A DNA stretch of 56,121 nt from Amazonocrinis nigriterrae CENA67 (GCF_016056305.1 NZ_JAECZC010000097.1:1-56121); one strand, 5' to 3'; positions 17,364 through 28,087 are shown, numbered from the stretch's first letter. Notes: generated by a model from the letters alone, not told the origin. Numbers and translations are program-made.

Positions 17364-19514
17364 ATGCCTGCATTTTTATTAGAACTTGGTACAGAAGAAC
17401 TACCCGCAAGTTTTCTCAGTGATGCCTTAGTGCAGTGGCGATCGCGCATTCCCCAAAGTCTAGAAGCCAATAACCTTACAGGCGCATCTGTAGACGTTTA
17501 CGGTACTCCCAGGCGCTTAGCAATCCTCATTCAAGGTCTACCATCCCAGCAACCAGACCGGGAAGAAGAAATCAAAGGCCCACCCGCCCAAGCAGCTTTT
17601 AAAGATGGCAAACCCACACCAGCAGCAGTAGGCTTTGCCAAAAAGCAAGGAGTAGAAATCGACGCTTTGGAAGTTCGCCCCACAGACAAAGGGGATTTTG
17701 TCTTTGTGCAAAAAAGAATTCCCGGTCGTCCGGTGGCGGAAATTTTGACAGAACTTGTACCTCAGTGGATTTCCAGTTTAGAAGGTAAGCGGTTGATGCG
17801 CTGGGGTGACGGAGACATGAAGTTTTCCCGGCCAATTCGCTGGCTGGTGGCTTTGTTAGATGAGACAGTGCTGGCGATCGCCTTAGAAAATGGTTCAGAA
17901 ACCATTACCAGCGGCCGCATTTCTTACGGCCATCGCGTCTTACATCCTGAAACTGTGACAATTGACCAAGCAACTGATTATGTTAGTACCCTGCGTTCTG
18001 CCTCTGTCGTAGTTGATGCTGATGAACGAGCAACTACAATTAAACAGCAAGTTGAGGCGGCTGTACAAAATTTAAATGGTTCTACTGAAATCTATCCTAA
18101 TTTGTTAGAAGAAGTCACTAACTTAGTAGAATGTCCATCCGCAGTTGTTGGGAGATTTGAAGGCGAATTTTTGCACTTGCCTGTGGAAGTAATTACCACA
18201 GTTATGGTCAGTCATCAGCGTTATTTTCCTGTGTTCAAAACAGCAAATAACCAAGAATTACTGCCCTATTTCGTCACTGTTTCCAACGGCGATCCCGCCA
18301 AATCAGATATTATTGCCGTTGGCAATGAAAGAGTCATCCGCGCCAGATTGGCAGATGGACAGTTTTTCTACAAAACTGATTTAGCCAAACCTTTAGAAAG
18401 CTTTTTACCACAATTAGAAAAAGTTACTTTCCAAGAAGATTTGGGTTCTCTACGTGCCAAGGTAGATAGAGTCATCAAAATTGCTGACCAAATTACCACA
18501 CAACTGCAATTGGGAGAACAAGAACGCCACAACATCGAAAGAGCAGCTTTGCTATCTAAAGCTGATTTGGTGAGTCAAATGGTTTATGAATTCCCAGAAT
18601 TACAAGGGATAATGGGACAAAAATATGCTTTAGCTAGCAACGAACCAAAAGAAGTAGCAACAGCAATTTTTGAACATTATTTACCACGGGGAGCCGACGA
18701 TATTTTACCCCAAAGCTTAACAGGTCAAGTTGTCGGTCTAGCAGATAGATTAGACACATTAGTTAGTATCTTTGGCTTGGGCTTAATTCCCACAGGTTCT
18801 TCTGATCCCTTTGCTTTGCGACGAGCAGCAAACGCTGTAGTTAACATTACATGGACAGCTAATTTGCAAATAAATTTAGAAACTTTATTAGAGCAAATAG
18901 CAACCGATTTTGCAACTACATACAACAAAGACCAAGCAGAATTAACTAAAACATTGCAAGAATTTTTCTTGCAACGCATCCGCACCTTACTGCAAGAAGA
19001 AAAGCAAATTGACTATGACCTAGTGAACGCCGTTTTGGGAGAAAATGACCCAGAATATACAGAACGAGCCTTAAAAGATTTATTGGATGTGCGCGATCGC
19101 GCTTTGTACCTCCAAAAAATTCGCAATGACGGCACATTAGATAAAATCTACGAAACCGTCAACCGTTCCACAAGGTTAGCAGCCCAAGGTGATTTAGATA
19201 CCAAACAGCTAGAACCAACAGCTGTAATTGACAAAGAATTATTCCAAAAGCCTTCCGAAGCAGCTTTCTACGATGCAGTTATTGATTTGGTACCGCAAAC
19301 TCAAACAGCCCAGCAATCAAGAAATTATCAACTGTTAGTAGCAGCCTTAGAAAAAATTGCTCCCACCGTAAGTAACTTTTTTGATGGCCCCGATAGCGTG
19401 TTAGTTATGGATTCCGACCCCAAAATCAAGCGCAATCGCTTGTATTTGCTGGGATTACTGCGGAATCATGCCCGCGTGCTGGCTGATTTTGGTGCGATCG
19501 TCAAAAATCTGTAA
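17364..19514 (+). CDS. glyS: glycine--tRNA ligase beta subunit
   Basis: Beta subunit of the bacterial alpha2-beta2 glycyl-tRNA synthetase, which charges tRNA-Gly in the cytoplasm and recognises the tRNA. The 716 residues match the family length. The start [15 protein letters not shown] is diagnostic, followed by [49 protein letters not shown]-like and [22 protein letters not shown] (HD-type region), with the anticodon-binding DALR-like region at the C-terminus. The catalytic alpha subunit (glyQ) is not in the window; in many cyanobacteria the two genes are unlinked. It ends 84 bases before the preferred murD start, so the two may share a transcript. Confidence 0.97.
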   Translation: MPAFLLELGTEELPASFLSDALVQWRSRIPQSLEANNLTGASVDVYGTPRRLAILIQGLPSQQPDREEEIKGPPAQAAFKDGKPTPAAVGFAKKQGVEIDALEVRPTDKGDFVFVQKRIPGRPVAEILTELVPQWISSLEGKRLMRWGDGDMKFSRPIRWLVALLDETVLAIALENGSETITSGRISYGHRVLHPETVTIDQATDYVSTLRSASVVVDADERATTIKQQVEAAVQNLNGSTEIYPNLLEEVTNLVECPSAVVGRFEGEFLHLPVEVITTVMVSHQRYFPVFKTANNQELLPYFVTVSNGDPAKSDIIAVGNERVIRARLADGQFFYKTDLAKPLESFLPQLEKVTFQEDLGSLRAKVDRVIKIADQITTQLQLGEQERHNIERAALLSKADLVSQMVYEFPELQGIMGQKYALASNEPKEVATAIFEHYLPRGADDILPQSLTGQVVGLADRLDTLVSIFGLGLIPTGSSDPFALRRAANAVVNITWTANLQINLETLLEQIATDFATTYNKDQAELTKTLQEFFLQRIRTLLQEEKQIDYDLVNAVLGENDPEYTERALKDLLDVRDRALYLQKIRNDGTLDKIYETVNRSTRLAAQGDLDTKQLEPTAVIDKELFQKPSEAAFYDAVIDLVPQTQTAQQSRNYQLLVAALEKIAPTVSNFFDGPDSVLVMDSDPKIKRNRLYLLGLLRNHARVLADFGAIVKNL

Positions 19515-19598
19515 CCTCAAGTAACAAAAGGGTGGTGTAATTTTTGCCGATAAGCGGTAGTATAAGGAGTGCTTAACCAGGGTACTCTGCTACAGTCT

Positions 19599-21092
19599 AT
19601 GCCAAGAGCTTCTGTAATTGGATTGGGAAAATCCGGTATTGCTGCGGCGAGATTGTTGAAAAGGGAAGGCTGGGAGGTGGAACTAAGCGATCGCAACACC
19701 TCCGAAACCCTCCTCAAACAACAACAAGAACTTGCTGACGAACAGATAACTGTTAAACTAGGACATTCCCTAGAATTGGATGATACTGATTTATCCCAGT
19801 TAATTGTTGTCAGTCCTGGTGTACCTTGGGATATTCCCGTGTTAGTCAAAGCACGAGAATTAGGCATTGAAACCATTGGTGAAATGGAACTCGCTTGGCG
19901 ATACTTACAAGCTTTACCTTGGGTGGGAATCACCGGCACCAACGGCAAAACTACAACCACCGCCTTAATTGCTGCAATTTTTCAAGCAGCCGGATTAAAT
20001 GCCCCCGCTTGCGGTAACATTGGCTACGCCGCCTGTGAAGTTGCCCTGTCTTTCAAGAAAGCAGGGGAGCAGGGGAGCAGAGGTGCAGGAGAAGCAGGGG
20101 AGCAGGGGAGCAGAGGTGCAGGGGAGAACGCTGATAACTTCTCACTCCTAACTCCTAACTCCTCACTCCTAACTCCTAATTCTTTACTCGACTGGGTAAT
20201 TGCCGAAATTAGCAGCTATCAAATTGAATCTTCTGTATCCCTTGCACCTCGCATCGGTGTTTGGACAACCTTTACACCAGATCATTTGGCGCGTCACAAG
20301 ACTTTAGAAAACTACTACAACATTAAAGCTAAGCTTTTGCGTCAGTCGCATTTGCAAATATTCAATGGTGATGATCCTTATTTACATAAAGTCGGTAAAA
20401 GTGATTGGCCTGATGCTTACTGGACAAGTGTAAAAGGCAAGGATTTTTTAATCGGGGAACAAGGCTTTTATATAGAAGATGGATGGGTTGTAGAAAAGTT
20501 GCAGAACTCCACACCAGAAAGAATTGTGGAAGCCTCGGCTTTGCGAATGGTGGGTGAACATAACCTGCAAAATCTGCTGATGGCAGTAGCAGCAGCGCGG
20601 TTGGCAGGAATTAATCGCGATGCCATTGATACTGCAATTCGTGAATTTCCTGGTGTTGCCCATCGCTTAGAATATATCTGCGCTTGGGAAGGTATTGACT
20701 TTATTAACGACAGCAAAGCCACTAACTATGATGCTGCGGAAGTGGGGTTAGCATCAGTCAAAAGTCCAGCAATTTTGATTGCAGGTGGAGAAGCAAAACC
20801 TGGTGATGATACTGCTTGGTTAGCAAAAATTAAAACTAAAGCAGCAGCAGTATTATTGATTGGCAGTGCTGCACCGGCGTTTGCCCAACGTTTGCAACAG
20901 GTGGGTTATTCTCATTACGAAATCGTGGAAACGATGGAGAAGGCAGTTCCTAGATCGGCAAAATTAGCCAAACAGTATCAAGCACCTGTAGTGCTGTTGT
21001 CTCCTGCTTGTGCCAGTTTCGATCAATACCCAAATTTTGAGGTTAGGGGAGACGATTTTCGTAGGTTGTGTCTTGCTTGGGTAGGTAGTTAA
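19599..21092 (+). CDS. murD: UDP-N-acetylmuramoylalanine--D-glutamate ligase with in-frame repeat insert
   Basis: Adds D-glutamate to UDP-MurNAc-L-Ala in the cytoplasmic stage of peptidoglycan synthesis, using ATP. The N-terminal Rossmann-like domain starts with [16 protein letters not shown]; the Mur ligase P-loop [15 protein letters not shown] is near residue 111; [22 protein letters not shown] and the C-terminal [11 protein letters not shown] all fit. ATG 19599 fits the family start; GTG 19569 in the same frame, directly after AAGGAG, is an alternative adding ten residues. Unusual is an insert of about 40 residues between ACEVALSF and LDWVIAEIS: two copies of [11 protein letters not shown] and a SLLTPNS heptapeptide, encoded by short tandem repeats (20061-20182). 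All catalytic motifs are kept, so the enzyme is presumably active. Confidence 0.96.
   Translation: MPRASVIGLGKSGIAAARLLKREGWEVELSDRNTSETLLKQQQELADEQITVKLGHSLELDDTDLSQLIVVSPGVPWDIPVLVKARELGIETIGEMELAWRYLQALPWVGITGTNGKTTTTALIAAIFQAAGLNAPACGNIGYAACEVALSFKKAGEQGSRGAGEAGEQGSRGAGENADNFSLLTPNSSLLTPNSLLDWVIAEISSYQIESSVSLAPRIGVWTTFTPDHLARHKTLENYYNIKAKLLRQSHLQIFNGDDPYLHKVGKSDWPDAYWTSVKGKDFLIGEQGFYIEDGWVVEKLQNSTPERIVEASALRMVGEHNLQNLLMAVAAARLAGINRDAIDTAIREFPGVAHRLEYICAWEGIDFINDSKATNYDAAEVGLASVKSPAILIAGGEAKPGDDTAWLAKIKTKAAAVLLIGSAAPAFAQRLQQVGYSHYEIVETMEKAVPRSAKLAKQYQAPVVLLSPACASFDQYPNFEVRGDDFRRLCLAWVGS
20061..20182. repeat. short tandem repeats inside murD: 33-bp pair and six heptamers
   Basis: Two tandem 33-base units (20061-20093 and from 20094) rich in GCAGGGGA, then six heptamers CTCACTC/CTAACTC at 20141-20182 (42 bases). 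Both parts are multiples of three, so the murD frame is kept. The same heptamer family lies between genes elsewhere in the window. Confidence 0.93.
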
Positions 21093-21867
21093 GTATTTGG
21101 AAGCAGGCAAGTCAACAGCTAGTACAACATATAAATATAGAGGTTTTCATCCAAGTCAGGTATGGGCTAATTGTAGAGGCAATTTATGAATTGTTTGTAC
21201 AGTGTACCTTTGATTTAGGATAATTCCTCCATTTTTATTGCATCAATCTTCTAGCCTGTTATCTGTAAATACCCTTACCTAAATGGCAGGCTTGTCAAAT
21301 AAAATTCAGTAATTTTTCAGAGTTTATGAATAGTTACTTTATAGAAAAATTAAAGAATTTTTATAATAAGCCTCGTGACTTTTTCAAAAATTATTTTAGT
21401 ATTTAATTTTCTCAACTTAATGATAAATATATTTTATCAATTAAATATTTAAAACATAATTGCTTAAATAAAACTTTGTAAAATATACGAATATTCTCTC
21501 TATGCAGAAATTAATTATTCGGCAAAAATTATTTATTGTAAATAAGTGAATATCATTAAATTAGTACTTGTAACAATGTAATAAATTTTCAATTCTTTCT
21601 GACAGTATTGAATAATTAATAGTCCAGTAAATCTTGATTTTTGACAACTTTAAACTATATTTGGTACACATAGCACAAAACAGATATAAAAATATACTCA
21701 CTATTATAAGGCTTTTTACTACTGGCTTTTACTTAATCTATATTAGTTATTCATACTAGCTAAAATTAGGTTTGCGTGCTATTAAATTATTTTTAAATTA
21801 ATTTCTTAATTTAAAAGATGATAGTTATTTATTCCATTTAGTTGTTCCCTAATAAACAAACCTAATA
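21093..21867. other. AT-rich intergenic region upstream of the histidine kinase
   Basis: 775 bases of strongly AT-rich DNA. I see no coding, RNA or clear repeat signal; it should contain the promoter of the histidine kinase gene. Confidence 0.5.
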
Positions 21868-24078
21868 ATGAAAAAGTGTCAATTCCCTAGAATTAAAGTT
21901 TTGCCATTACAACTTGTTCTGATTGTTCCGTTCGTTTTACAAATTTTTGGAGCAGTAAGTTTGGTTGGCTTTCTGTCATTTAAAAATGGACAGAAAGCTG
22001 TCAACGACTTAGCAGACCAACTAATGAATCGAACAAACACGATGGTGGAACAGCATCTGAATTCTTATCTATCTATTCCTCACAAAGTGAACCAGATTAA
22101 TGCTGATGCCATTGAAATGGGATTATTAAATGTGCGCGATCGCATAACTATGGGCAAATATTTCTGGAAACAAATGCAGGCCTATGATTTATCTTATATC
22201 GGTATTGGGCTGACTACAGGTGAAGGAGCAGGAGCCGCACGGTATGACGGCAAAACTCTCACAATCGATGATTGGGGTGCGAAACCTCCAAAAAATCTTT
22301 ACACCTATGCCACTGATGACCAAGGCAATCGCACCCGTCTCACTACTATTTATGATTGGGACAACTTTCAGATGTCCTGGTATACAGAACCTATAAAAGC
22401 AGGTAAACCTGTGTGGTCGCGGATTTACACTTGGAATAACCCAAATCATCCATACATCGTTGCTTCCGCTGGTCGTCCCATTTACGATGCACAAAAACGA
22501 TTACTGGGAATGGTCGCCACAGATATCCATTTATTGAAGCTGAGCGAGTTTTTACAACATTTGGATGTCAGTCGCACTGGACAAGTTTTTATTCTAGAGC
22601 GCAATGGGATGTTGATTGCGAACTCTAGCCATCAACAACCCTTTACCATAGTCAAAAACAAGATTCAGCGGTTGAAAGCTACAGATAGTCCCGATCCCAT
22701 AGTTCGGAACATCAGCCAACAGATCCAGCAAAAATTTAATGGTTTCCAATCTATTAGCGAACCCAAAAAGCTGCAATTCAAATCGCAAAAAGAAGCAGAT
22801 TTTGTGTATATCTCTCCTTGGCATGACTCATATGGACTGGATTGGCTAGTAGTGGTGAGTGTACCGGAACACACTTTTATGGCACAAATTAATGCCAACA
22901 CTAACACTACAATTGTGCTTTGCTTGGGGGCATTGATATTGGCAACTTTGATGGCATACGTTACCTCTCGTTGTATTGCACACCCGATTGTGAGATTGAA
23001 CCAAGCAAGTCAGGCTATGGCATCTGGCAACTTAGATCAAGTAGTAGATGACAGCAATATCCAGGAATTCAACAAGCTTGCTCACTCTTTTAATTACATG
23101 GCAGGGCAATTACGCGAATCCTTTAACGACTTAGAAAATAGCAAGGCAGAACTAGAAGACCGAGTGGAAGAACGTACAGCTGAACTTAAAACCATATTGA
23201 GTGAGTTGCAGCGCACCCAGGCACAAGTAATTCAGAGTGAAAAAATGTCTAGTCTCGGTCAACTTGTAGCAGGGGTAGCACATGAAATCAACAATCCAGT
23301 GAACTTTATTCACGGCAACATTAGTCATCTGAACGAATACACTCAAGATTTGCTGCAAATGATTTATCTCTATCAAGAACGCCATTCTAGTGATGACCCA
23401 GAAATTCAAGCATTTGCAGACAAAATTGACCTCGAATTCCTCATTGAAGATTTACAAAAAATGCTGTCTTCCATAAGAATAGGCACTGAGCGGATTCGCA
23501 CTATTGTGTTATCATTGCGGAACTTTTCGCGCATGGATGAAGCAGAATTTAAAGTAGTTAATATTCATGAAGGCATTGAAAGTACACTATTAATTCTGCA
23601 ACATCGGCTCAAAGACAAACCAGAGCGTCCAGCAATTGAAATAATTCGAGATTATAGCAATTTACCTCAAGTAGAATGCTATGCTGGGCAACTCAATCAA
23701 GTTTTGATGAATATTCTGGTAAATGCAATGGATGCCTTAGATGAGGTAGATGCCCAGCGTACCAGTGAACAGATGAAAGCAAATCCCAGTCAAATTACTA
23801 TTCGTACTTCAGTGATTGATTCGCAGTGGGTAGAAATTGCGATCGCTGATAATGGGCTAGGAATGCCAGAACAGGTTAAAAACCGAGTATTCGATCCTTT
23901 TTTCACTACTAAACCTGTGGGTAAAGGCACAGGTATGGGCATGGCCATCAGCTATCAAATTATTATTGAAAAACATCGTGGTAAATTGCAGTGTTTTTCT
24001 ACCATTGGCAAAGGAACTGAGTTTATAATTCAACTGCCTATCCAACAACAAGTTTTGCAACTCCCCACGGCTATGTAA
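21868..24078 (+). CDS. orphan sensor histidine kinase (dCache, HAMP, HisKA, HATPase)
   Basis: 736-residue membrane sensor kinase. Helix 1 lies near 13-38, a large extracytoplasmic dCache-type domain spans about 45-340 (WYTEPIKAGKPVWSRIYTW is typical), helix 2 near 345-370, HAMP to about 425, a coiled coil to 465, and the kinase core. The phosphorylated His is His472 in GVAHEINNPVNFI; the N-box is LMNILVNAMDAL, then ADNGLGMPE and FDPFFTTKPVGKGTGMGMA, all intact. dCache domains often sense amino acids, carboxylates or polyamines; the ligand here is unknown. No response regulator gene is near, so the partner must be encoded elsewhere. The NPVNFI form of the H-box is typical of a large cyanobacterial kinase group. 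Confidence 0.92.
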   Translation: MKKCQFPRIKVLPLQLVLIVPFVLQIFGAVSLVGFLSFKNGQKAVNDLADQLMNRTNTMVEQHLNSYLSIPHKVNQINADAIEMGLLNVRDRITMGKYFWKQMQAYDLSYIGIGLTTGEGAGAARYDGKTLTIDDWGAKPPKNLYTYATDDQGNRTRLTTIYDWDNFQMSWYTEPIKAGKPVWSRIYTWNNPNHPYIVASAGRPIYDAQKRLLGMVATDIHLLKLSEFLQHLDVSRTGQVFILERNGMLIANSSHQQPFTIVKNKIQRLKATDSPDPIVRNISQQIQQKFNGFQSISEPKKLQFKSQKEADFVYISPWHDSYGLDWLVVVSVPEHTFMAQINANTNTTIVLCLGALILATLMAYVTSRCIAHPIVRLNQASQAMASGNLDQVVDDSNIQEFNKLAHSFNYMAGQLRESFNDLENSKAELEDRVEERTAELKTILSELQRTQAQVIQSEKMSSLGQLVAGVAHEINNPVNFIHGNISHLNEYTQDLLQMIYLYQERHSSDDPEIQAFADKIDLEFLIEDLQKMLSSIRIGTERIRTIVLSLRNFSRMDEAEFKVVNIHEGIESTLLILQHRLKDKPERPAIEIIRDYSNLPQVECYAGQLNQVLMNILVNAMDALDEVDAQRTSEQMKANPSQITIRTSVIDSQWVEIAIADNGLGMPEQVKNRVFDPFFTTKPVGKGTGMGMAISYQIIIEKHRGKLQCFSTIGKGTEFIIQLPIQQQVLQLPTAM

Positions 24079-24167
24079 CTAACGCGATGACTCAGTTACA
24101 TTAAAAAGCCGGGGGATTGTTGGTTCACGAGACCGTCTGTTACCTCACTTCCTGTGCTGTGAGGAAG

Positions 24168-25334
24168 CTAAATACGCGATCGCACGAATTTCTCTAACCT
24201 ATCCATGCCTTTTTCAATTGTTGCCAAATCTGTGGCATAGGAAAGGCGAATATTGTTATCAGCACCAAAGGCAATTCCGGGAATTACCGCAACTTGATGT
24301 TCTTCCAACAGCGCATCGCAAAATTCCAAGGATTTGAGATTAGTTTTGCTGATGTCAGGAAACAGATAAAAAGCGCCGTCTGGTTTGGGACAACTGAGTC
24401 CGGGAATGGCGTTGATTCTCTCTAACATTACCTGTCGCCGTTTGGCAAAAGCTTGGCGCATTTCTTCTACACAGTCTTGAGAACTTTCTAAAGCGGCGAT
24501 CGCACCATATTGGGCAAAGGTACAAACGTTAGATGTACTATGTCCTTGGATGGTACTTGCTGCTTTGATAATCTCCAATGGCCCCGCTAAATAGCCGATA
24601 CGCCACCCTGTCATCGAGTAAGCTTTGGCAAACCCGTTACTAATTAAGGTGCGGTCAAAAATTTCCTTTCCTAGAGAACCAATGCTGAGATGTTCTGCAC
24701 CATCGTAGAGAATCTTTTCGTAAATTTCGTCGGAAACTACGAAGATATCTGCATCAACTATTACCTCTGCCAGTGCTTTGATTTCATCTGGCGTGTAAAC
24801 CATTCCCGTGGGGTTTGATGGGGAGTTGAGGATAAATAACTTAGTTTTAGGCGTGATTGCTTTACGTAGTTGATCCGGTGTAATTTTGTAGCCAGTTGAA
24901 GCATCTGTGTGAACAATCACCGATACTCCACCGACCAAAGTCACCATTTCCGGGTAACTTAGCCAGTAGGGAGCAGGGATGATCACTTCATCACCTGGAT
25001 CGATTAACGCTACGATCAAATTGTATAGAGAATGCTTACCGCCGTTAGTGACGATCACATTCTCTGGCTTGTAATCAAGACTATTATCAGTTTTGAGCTT
25101 GCGGGCGATCGCTTCCCTTAACTTTGGTTCTCCGGCTGCTGGGCCATACTTGGTTTTGCCTTCATCCAAAGCTTTTGCTGCTGCGGCTTTGATGTGCGCT
25201 GGGGTGTCAAAATCCGGTTCTCCAGCACTAAAACTACAAACATCTATTCCTTCTGCCTTCAGTGCTTTAGCTTTAGCTGCGATCGCTAAAGTCAATGAAG
25301 GTGTCACCTGACTCACTCTTGCTGCCAGTTTCAT
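24168..25334 (-). CDS. aspC: class I aspartate aminotransferase (subgroup AT-Ib type)
   Basis: PLP-dependent transaminase interconverting aspartate/2-oxoglutarate and oxaloacetate/glutamate in the cytosol; some cyanobacterial members also accept prephenate. Family landmarks: [13 protein letters not shown] near the start, [57 protein letters not shown] and the PLP-lysine site [18 protein letters not shown] (Lys near 235), with RLSYATD near the C-terminal substrate arginine. The frame extends to 25361, but [10 protein letters not shown] at ATG 25334 is the usual family start and is preferred (388 residues). It is convergent with the histidine kinase gene. Confidence 0.92.
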   Translation of the reverse strand: MKLAARVSQVTPSLTLAIAAKAKALKAEGIDVCSFSAGEPDFDTPAHIKAAAAKALDEGKTKYGPAAGEPKLREAIARKLKTDNSLDYKPENVIVTNGGKHSLYNLIVALIDPGDEVIIPAPYWLSYPEMVTLVGGVSVIVHTDASTGYKITPDQLRKAITPKTKLFILNSPSNPTGMVYTPDEIKALAEVIVDADIFVVSDEIYEKILYDGAEHLSIGSLGKEIFDRTLISNGFAKAYSMTGWRIGYLAGPLEIIKAASTIQGHSTSNVCTFAQYGAIAALESSQDCVEEMRQAFAKRRQVMLERINAIPGLSCPKPDGAFYLFPDISKTNLKSLEFCDALLEEHQVAVIPGIAFGADNNIRLSYATDLATIEKGMDRLEKFVRSRI

Positions 25335-25569
25335 TATTACTTTCTTCGGCCAATCTCTCACTCATTTTAGAATATCCCAGAATCCCTATTGAGATTTGCC
25401 TTTTAAGAATTCCTTAGCTGGCTGCTGACTGTTGACCGAAAATTTTTCAGACATCAAGCTAAGGCACAGGTGGTTCTAATCGCCGTTCAAAAATCAAGGG
25501 TATTTAATTCAATTATTTTCGTAAACTTTTATACTCAATTATTGCTAGCTTTTTGGTGACTTCTAGCTT

Positions 25570-26466
25570 TCAATTGTAGGACTCAACGCTAGGAGTCAAG
25601 CTGATTAAATCATCAATATTTCGTTTCATATTATAGCAGATTGTATCTAGTGGCAAATCATTGGCATCGTAGCCAAAAGGATTTTCTATTTCCAATCCGA
25701 TAGCTTCAATTCCAAATAAGGTAAAACTGATTAAAGCAACAATTAACCCTGTCCACCACCCAAGACTATGTACTAATTGGAAAGGCAAAAGGCAGCAATA
25801 TAATAACATTAACTGCTTGAGATGAATTGCATAGGCTAAGGGCATTGGTGTTTTTAAAATTCTCTCACAAGAGCCTAAATTATCTACTAGCTTATTTAAT
25901 AATTCTTGCATATTGGATAATTGATAACTATTTATACATTTGCGGTTGTACTGCTGCTTGAGGAAATCTTCTATCCAAAAAGCCACTTCTAAAGGAGGAT
26001 TATTCATATTCTTCAGTTTGAGATATTTAGAATATGACATCAAGTTTTCTAGCTCACTGTTTACCCCTTCTCCTCGCAAATGTAATTTAGTGGCAACAGC
26101 AAAAGCCACCAACAAGTATAATGTGCCAATTTTTTTATTTCTGTCTTCTGGGTGAATTTCATCAATGCTAACCCAAATTTGTCGCGCCAGATTCCTGACA
26201 TTGTTCACTATAGAACCCCAGTTTTTTCGACCTTCCCAAAAACGATCATAAGCTGTATTCGTGCGAAAAACTAATAATAAACCTAAAACAATACTGGGAA
26301 TAACGTTTTGGAAAATAGGTTGTGATACAGGGAATTTAAAATAGTAAAGTATAGAAATTAAAACACCAAATAAACCACACCCGATCACACGTCGATAAAT
26401 TGCTGAAATTACCGAACCTTTTATCTGTAAAGCAGTTTTTAACCATCGCACTTTTTTGACTGACAT
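25570..26466 (-). CDS. bestrophin-like (UPF0187) anion channel protein
   Basis: About 298-residue bestrophin-family membrane protein. The N-terminal RWLKTALQIKGSVI, the hydrophobic FGVLISILYYF and the characteristic LGLLLVFRTNTAYDRFWEGRKNWG (residues about 60-84) identify the family; the last helices with WWTGLIVALISFTLFGIEAIGLEIENPFG end in the conserved acidic ENPFGYDANDLPLD. Bacterial relatives form pentameric channels for anions or cations; chloroplast bestrophins conduct bicarbonate or chloride. Ion choice cannot be read here. GTG 26475 is another in-frame start, three codons longer. No operon partner. Confidence 0.85.
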   Translation of the reverse strand: MSVKKVRWLKTALQIKGSVISAIYRRVIGCGLFGVLISILYYFKFPVSQPIFQNVIPSIVLGLLLVFRTNTAYDRFWEGRKNWGSIVNNVRNLARQIWVSIDEIHPEDRNKKIGTLYLLVAFAVATKLHLRGEGVNSELENLMSYSKYLKLKNMNNPPLEVAFWIEDFLKQQYNRKCINSYQLSNMQELLNKLVDNLGSCERILKTPMPLAYAIHLKQLMLLYCCLLPFQLVHSLGWWTGLIVALISFTLFGIEAIGLEIENPFGYDANDLPLDTICYNMKRNIDDLISLTPSVESYN

Positions 26467-26596
26467 GCAATTCACCCAAAGGAAAATTTACCGAAGAGAT
26501 TCAGAAAGTATCTGATAACTTAAAAATCATAACTCTGGAAGTAGCACAACTGTCACTGAGGAATTTACTATCATTGCAACATCACCATCTTCTTAG

Positions 26597-26671
26597 CGTT
26601 GGAAATTTGGGATTGATGAGGGCGGCACGTTAACTGATATTGTGGTAAAACGCCTTGATGGGCAGTTATAG
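26597..26671 (+). pseudogene. N-terminal fragment of a 5-oxoprolinase/hydantoinase gene
   Basis: The frame reads RWKFGIDEGGTLTDIVVKRL then DGQL and a TAG. This closely resembles the extreme N-terminus of 5-oxoprolinase/hydantoinase A (consensus WxFxIDRGGTFTDIVARxPDG). Only about 24 codons remain, with an Arg to Glu change in the RGGT motif and no start codon. No continuation is visible downstream, so this is a decayed remnant. Confidence 0.65.
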
Positions 26672-26695
26672 CAAAGTGCTGAGTGCTTAGCCAGT

Positions 26696-26729
26696 AGGGT
26701 GCGTTATGGACGTTAGTCCTAACGCACCT
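26696..26729. repeat. dispersed palindrome GTGCGTTA...TAACGCAC, copy 1
   Basis: A 34-base interrupted palindrome with arms GTGCGTTA and TAACGCAC. A second copy, in opposite orientation and with only a few differences, is at 38002-38035. Likely a small dispersed intergenic repeat. Confidence 0.8.
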
Positions 26730-26867
26730 AAAATCTAGGATGATGCGTTAGCCTACTGTATAAAACTACAAAATGAATGGTATGGAAGTTAATACTAGAG
26801 TATGCATTGTCTAGATTTATTCTGATAACATCAAAAAAGAGTCCTAACTCAATAGGTAATCAAAGTT

Positions 26868-27185
26868 ATGGTCGAAACAAAAAAAGTTCCCCCTCGTCGT
26901 CAAGGCAGGTTATTTCCAGAATTTACAATACCACCAGAAGAACTGGCTAAAAGACAAGCAAAAAAAGATGCCCGTGGCAAAAAAGCTCGTAATTTTTTTA
27001 ACCAAATTTGCCCCCAATTGATAGATGAACACTACAATTGGTTCATTACTATTGAACCCAATAGAGGTGATTATTTTATTGACCCAGATATAGAATTAGC
27101 TGAACAAAAAGCGCGTCAAAAGTATCCTAGCGGCTGGGTTGTCACCTTTCGTCTCAATGAGACAGGAACTTGTGGCAGAATATGA
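26868..27185 (+). CDS. conserved small protein of unknown function
   Basis: 105 residues, basic at the N-terminus (KKVPPRRQGRLFP) with an Arg/Lys-rich helix (EELAKRQAKKDARGKKARNF) and a C-terminal half rich in aromatic residues (YNWFITIEPNRGDYFIDP, then SGWVVTFRLNETG). The ordered composition supports a real gene. No signal peptide or membrane segment. It is not a family whose function I know. The start ATG has no strong Shine-Dalgarno sequence. It follows the oxoprolinase remnant and stands alone. Confidence 0.7.
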   Translation: MVETKKVPPRRQGRLFPEFTIPPEELAKRQAKKDARGKKARNFFNQICPQLIDEHYNWFITIEPNRGDYFIDPDIELAEQKARQKYPSGWVVTFRLNETGTCGRI

Positions 27186-27260
27186 TTTTGGGTAGGTTCG
27201 GTGAGATTGGAGAGTTAAAAATAAAAAAGCGATCGCTCTCAGATAAAATAGGTGCGATTT

Positions 27261-27662
27261 TCAGACATACATTTGTGTCTGAATACCTAAATTTTCCATC
27301 AATGCTGTCAGAGAGATTCCGCGCAGACGTGCTAACTCTGATAAATACTCTATGCGTTTGGCTTGTAGTTGTTCTATTTCTCCACTCAAGTTTAATAACT
27401 CAATATGCTCCTCTTTTGTCAGAGTTTCAGCATCTCTTTTAGCTATTAATTCATCGTAAAAATTTTGAGTATTTGAAGGAATACCTTGATTAATTTTGAG
27501 TAATAATTCAGCTTCGACTTGTGGCAAATTAGAAGCTTTGCGTTGCGCCTGTAATGCTATGACTTGAGATACAAATTGCTCTAAATCAGGTTGGCTTAAC
27601 TGTTCAACAGCCTTTAATAATTCTTCTGAAGATAAGTGTACTTCCAGTTTAACAGTTGACAT
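27261..27662 (-). CDS. conserved helical protein of unknown function
   Basis: 133 residues, almost all predicted helix: LSSEELLKAVEQLSQPDLEQFVSQVIALQAQRKA, a central NQGIPS-like turn, then LTKEEHIELLNLSGEIEQLQAKRIEYLSELARLRG. The sequence reminds me of a widespread cyanobacterial family often placed before a small nuclease-type or PIN-type gene; no such partner follows here, as the plus strand carries the previous small gene. It overlaps a spurious plus-strand frame. Role unknown; a DNA- or ribosome-associated or antitoxin-like function is only a guess. Confidence 0.72.
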   Translation of the reverse strand: MSTVKLEVHLSSEELLKAVEQLSQPDLEQFVSQVIALQAQRKASNLPQVEAELLLKINQGIPSNTQNFYDELIAKRDAETLTKEEHIELLNLSGEIEQLQAKRIEYLSELARLRGISLTALMENLGIQTQMYV

Positions 27663-27862
27663 TTTCCGCTTCTTGTCAGGTATGGCGATATTCTACCAAG
27701 TGTCAGTTTTGCTGTTGCGATCGCCAGCCACCACTCTCACCCACTTTTGCCATTTCAGACTATCGGTAGCTTTTGATAACTGCTTTTTATATCCCTCGAC
27801 TGATTAATTCCTCCTGCATCGTCAACATAATGGCAGGTATAAAATAGCTAAGAGGAAAAACT

Positions 27863-28078
27863 GTGACTGAAGAATTCAAGAAAGGCGACAAGGTGAAATG
27901 GAATACGGCGCAAGGTGAAACTACTGGCGAGGTAGAAAAAAAATTAACTTCAGCCACAGACATCAAAGGACATCATGTTGCTGCTTCAAAAGACAACCCA
28001 GAGTACTTGGTGAAAAGCGACAAAACAGGTAAAGAAGCCGCTCATAAACCTGATGCTCTTGAGGATATTGAGGAGTAA
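27863..28078 (+). CDS. DUF2945 (HVA1/Tudor-like) small protein
   Basis: 71-residue hydrophilic protein matching the DUF2945 or hypervirulence-associated Tudor-like family: KGDKVKWNTAQGETTGEV near the N-terminus, KKLTSATDIKGHHVAASKDNPEYLVKS in the middle and a Lys-Ala-Asp tail. The start is GTG 27863 after AAGAGGA. Role unclear; relatives are small stress-related proteins. Nine bases separate it from the DUF3140 gene, so the pair is probably one operon; these two families often co-occur. Confidence 0.85.
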   Translation: MTEEFKKGDKVKWNTAQGETTGEVEKKLTSATDIKGHHVAASKDNPEYLVKSDKTGKEAAHKPDALEDIEE

Positions 28079-28087
28079 TCTTGAGTT

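Noticed and set aside
24133-24164. Hairpin CCTCAC...GTGAGG between the kinase and aspC genes as a terminator
   Set aside because: Six-base stem with a ten-base loop and no T-run; too weak to call.
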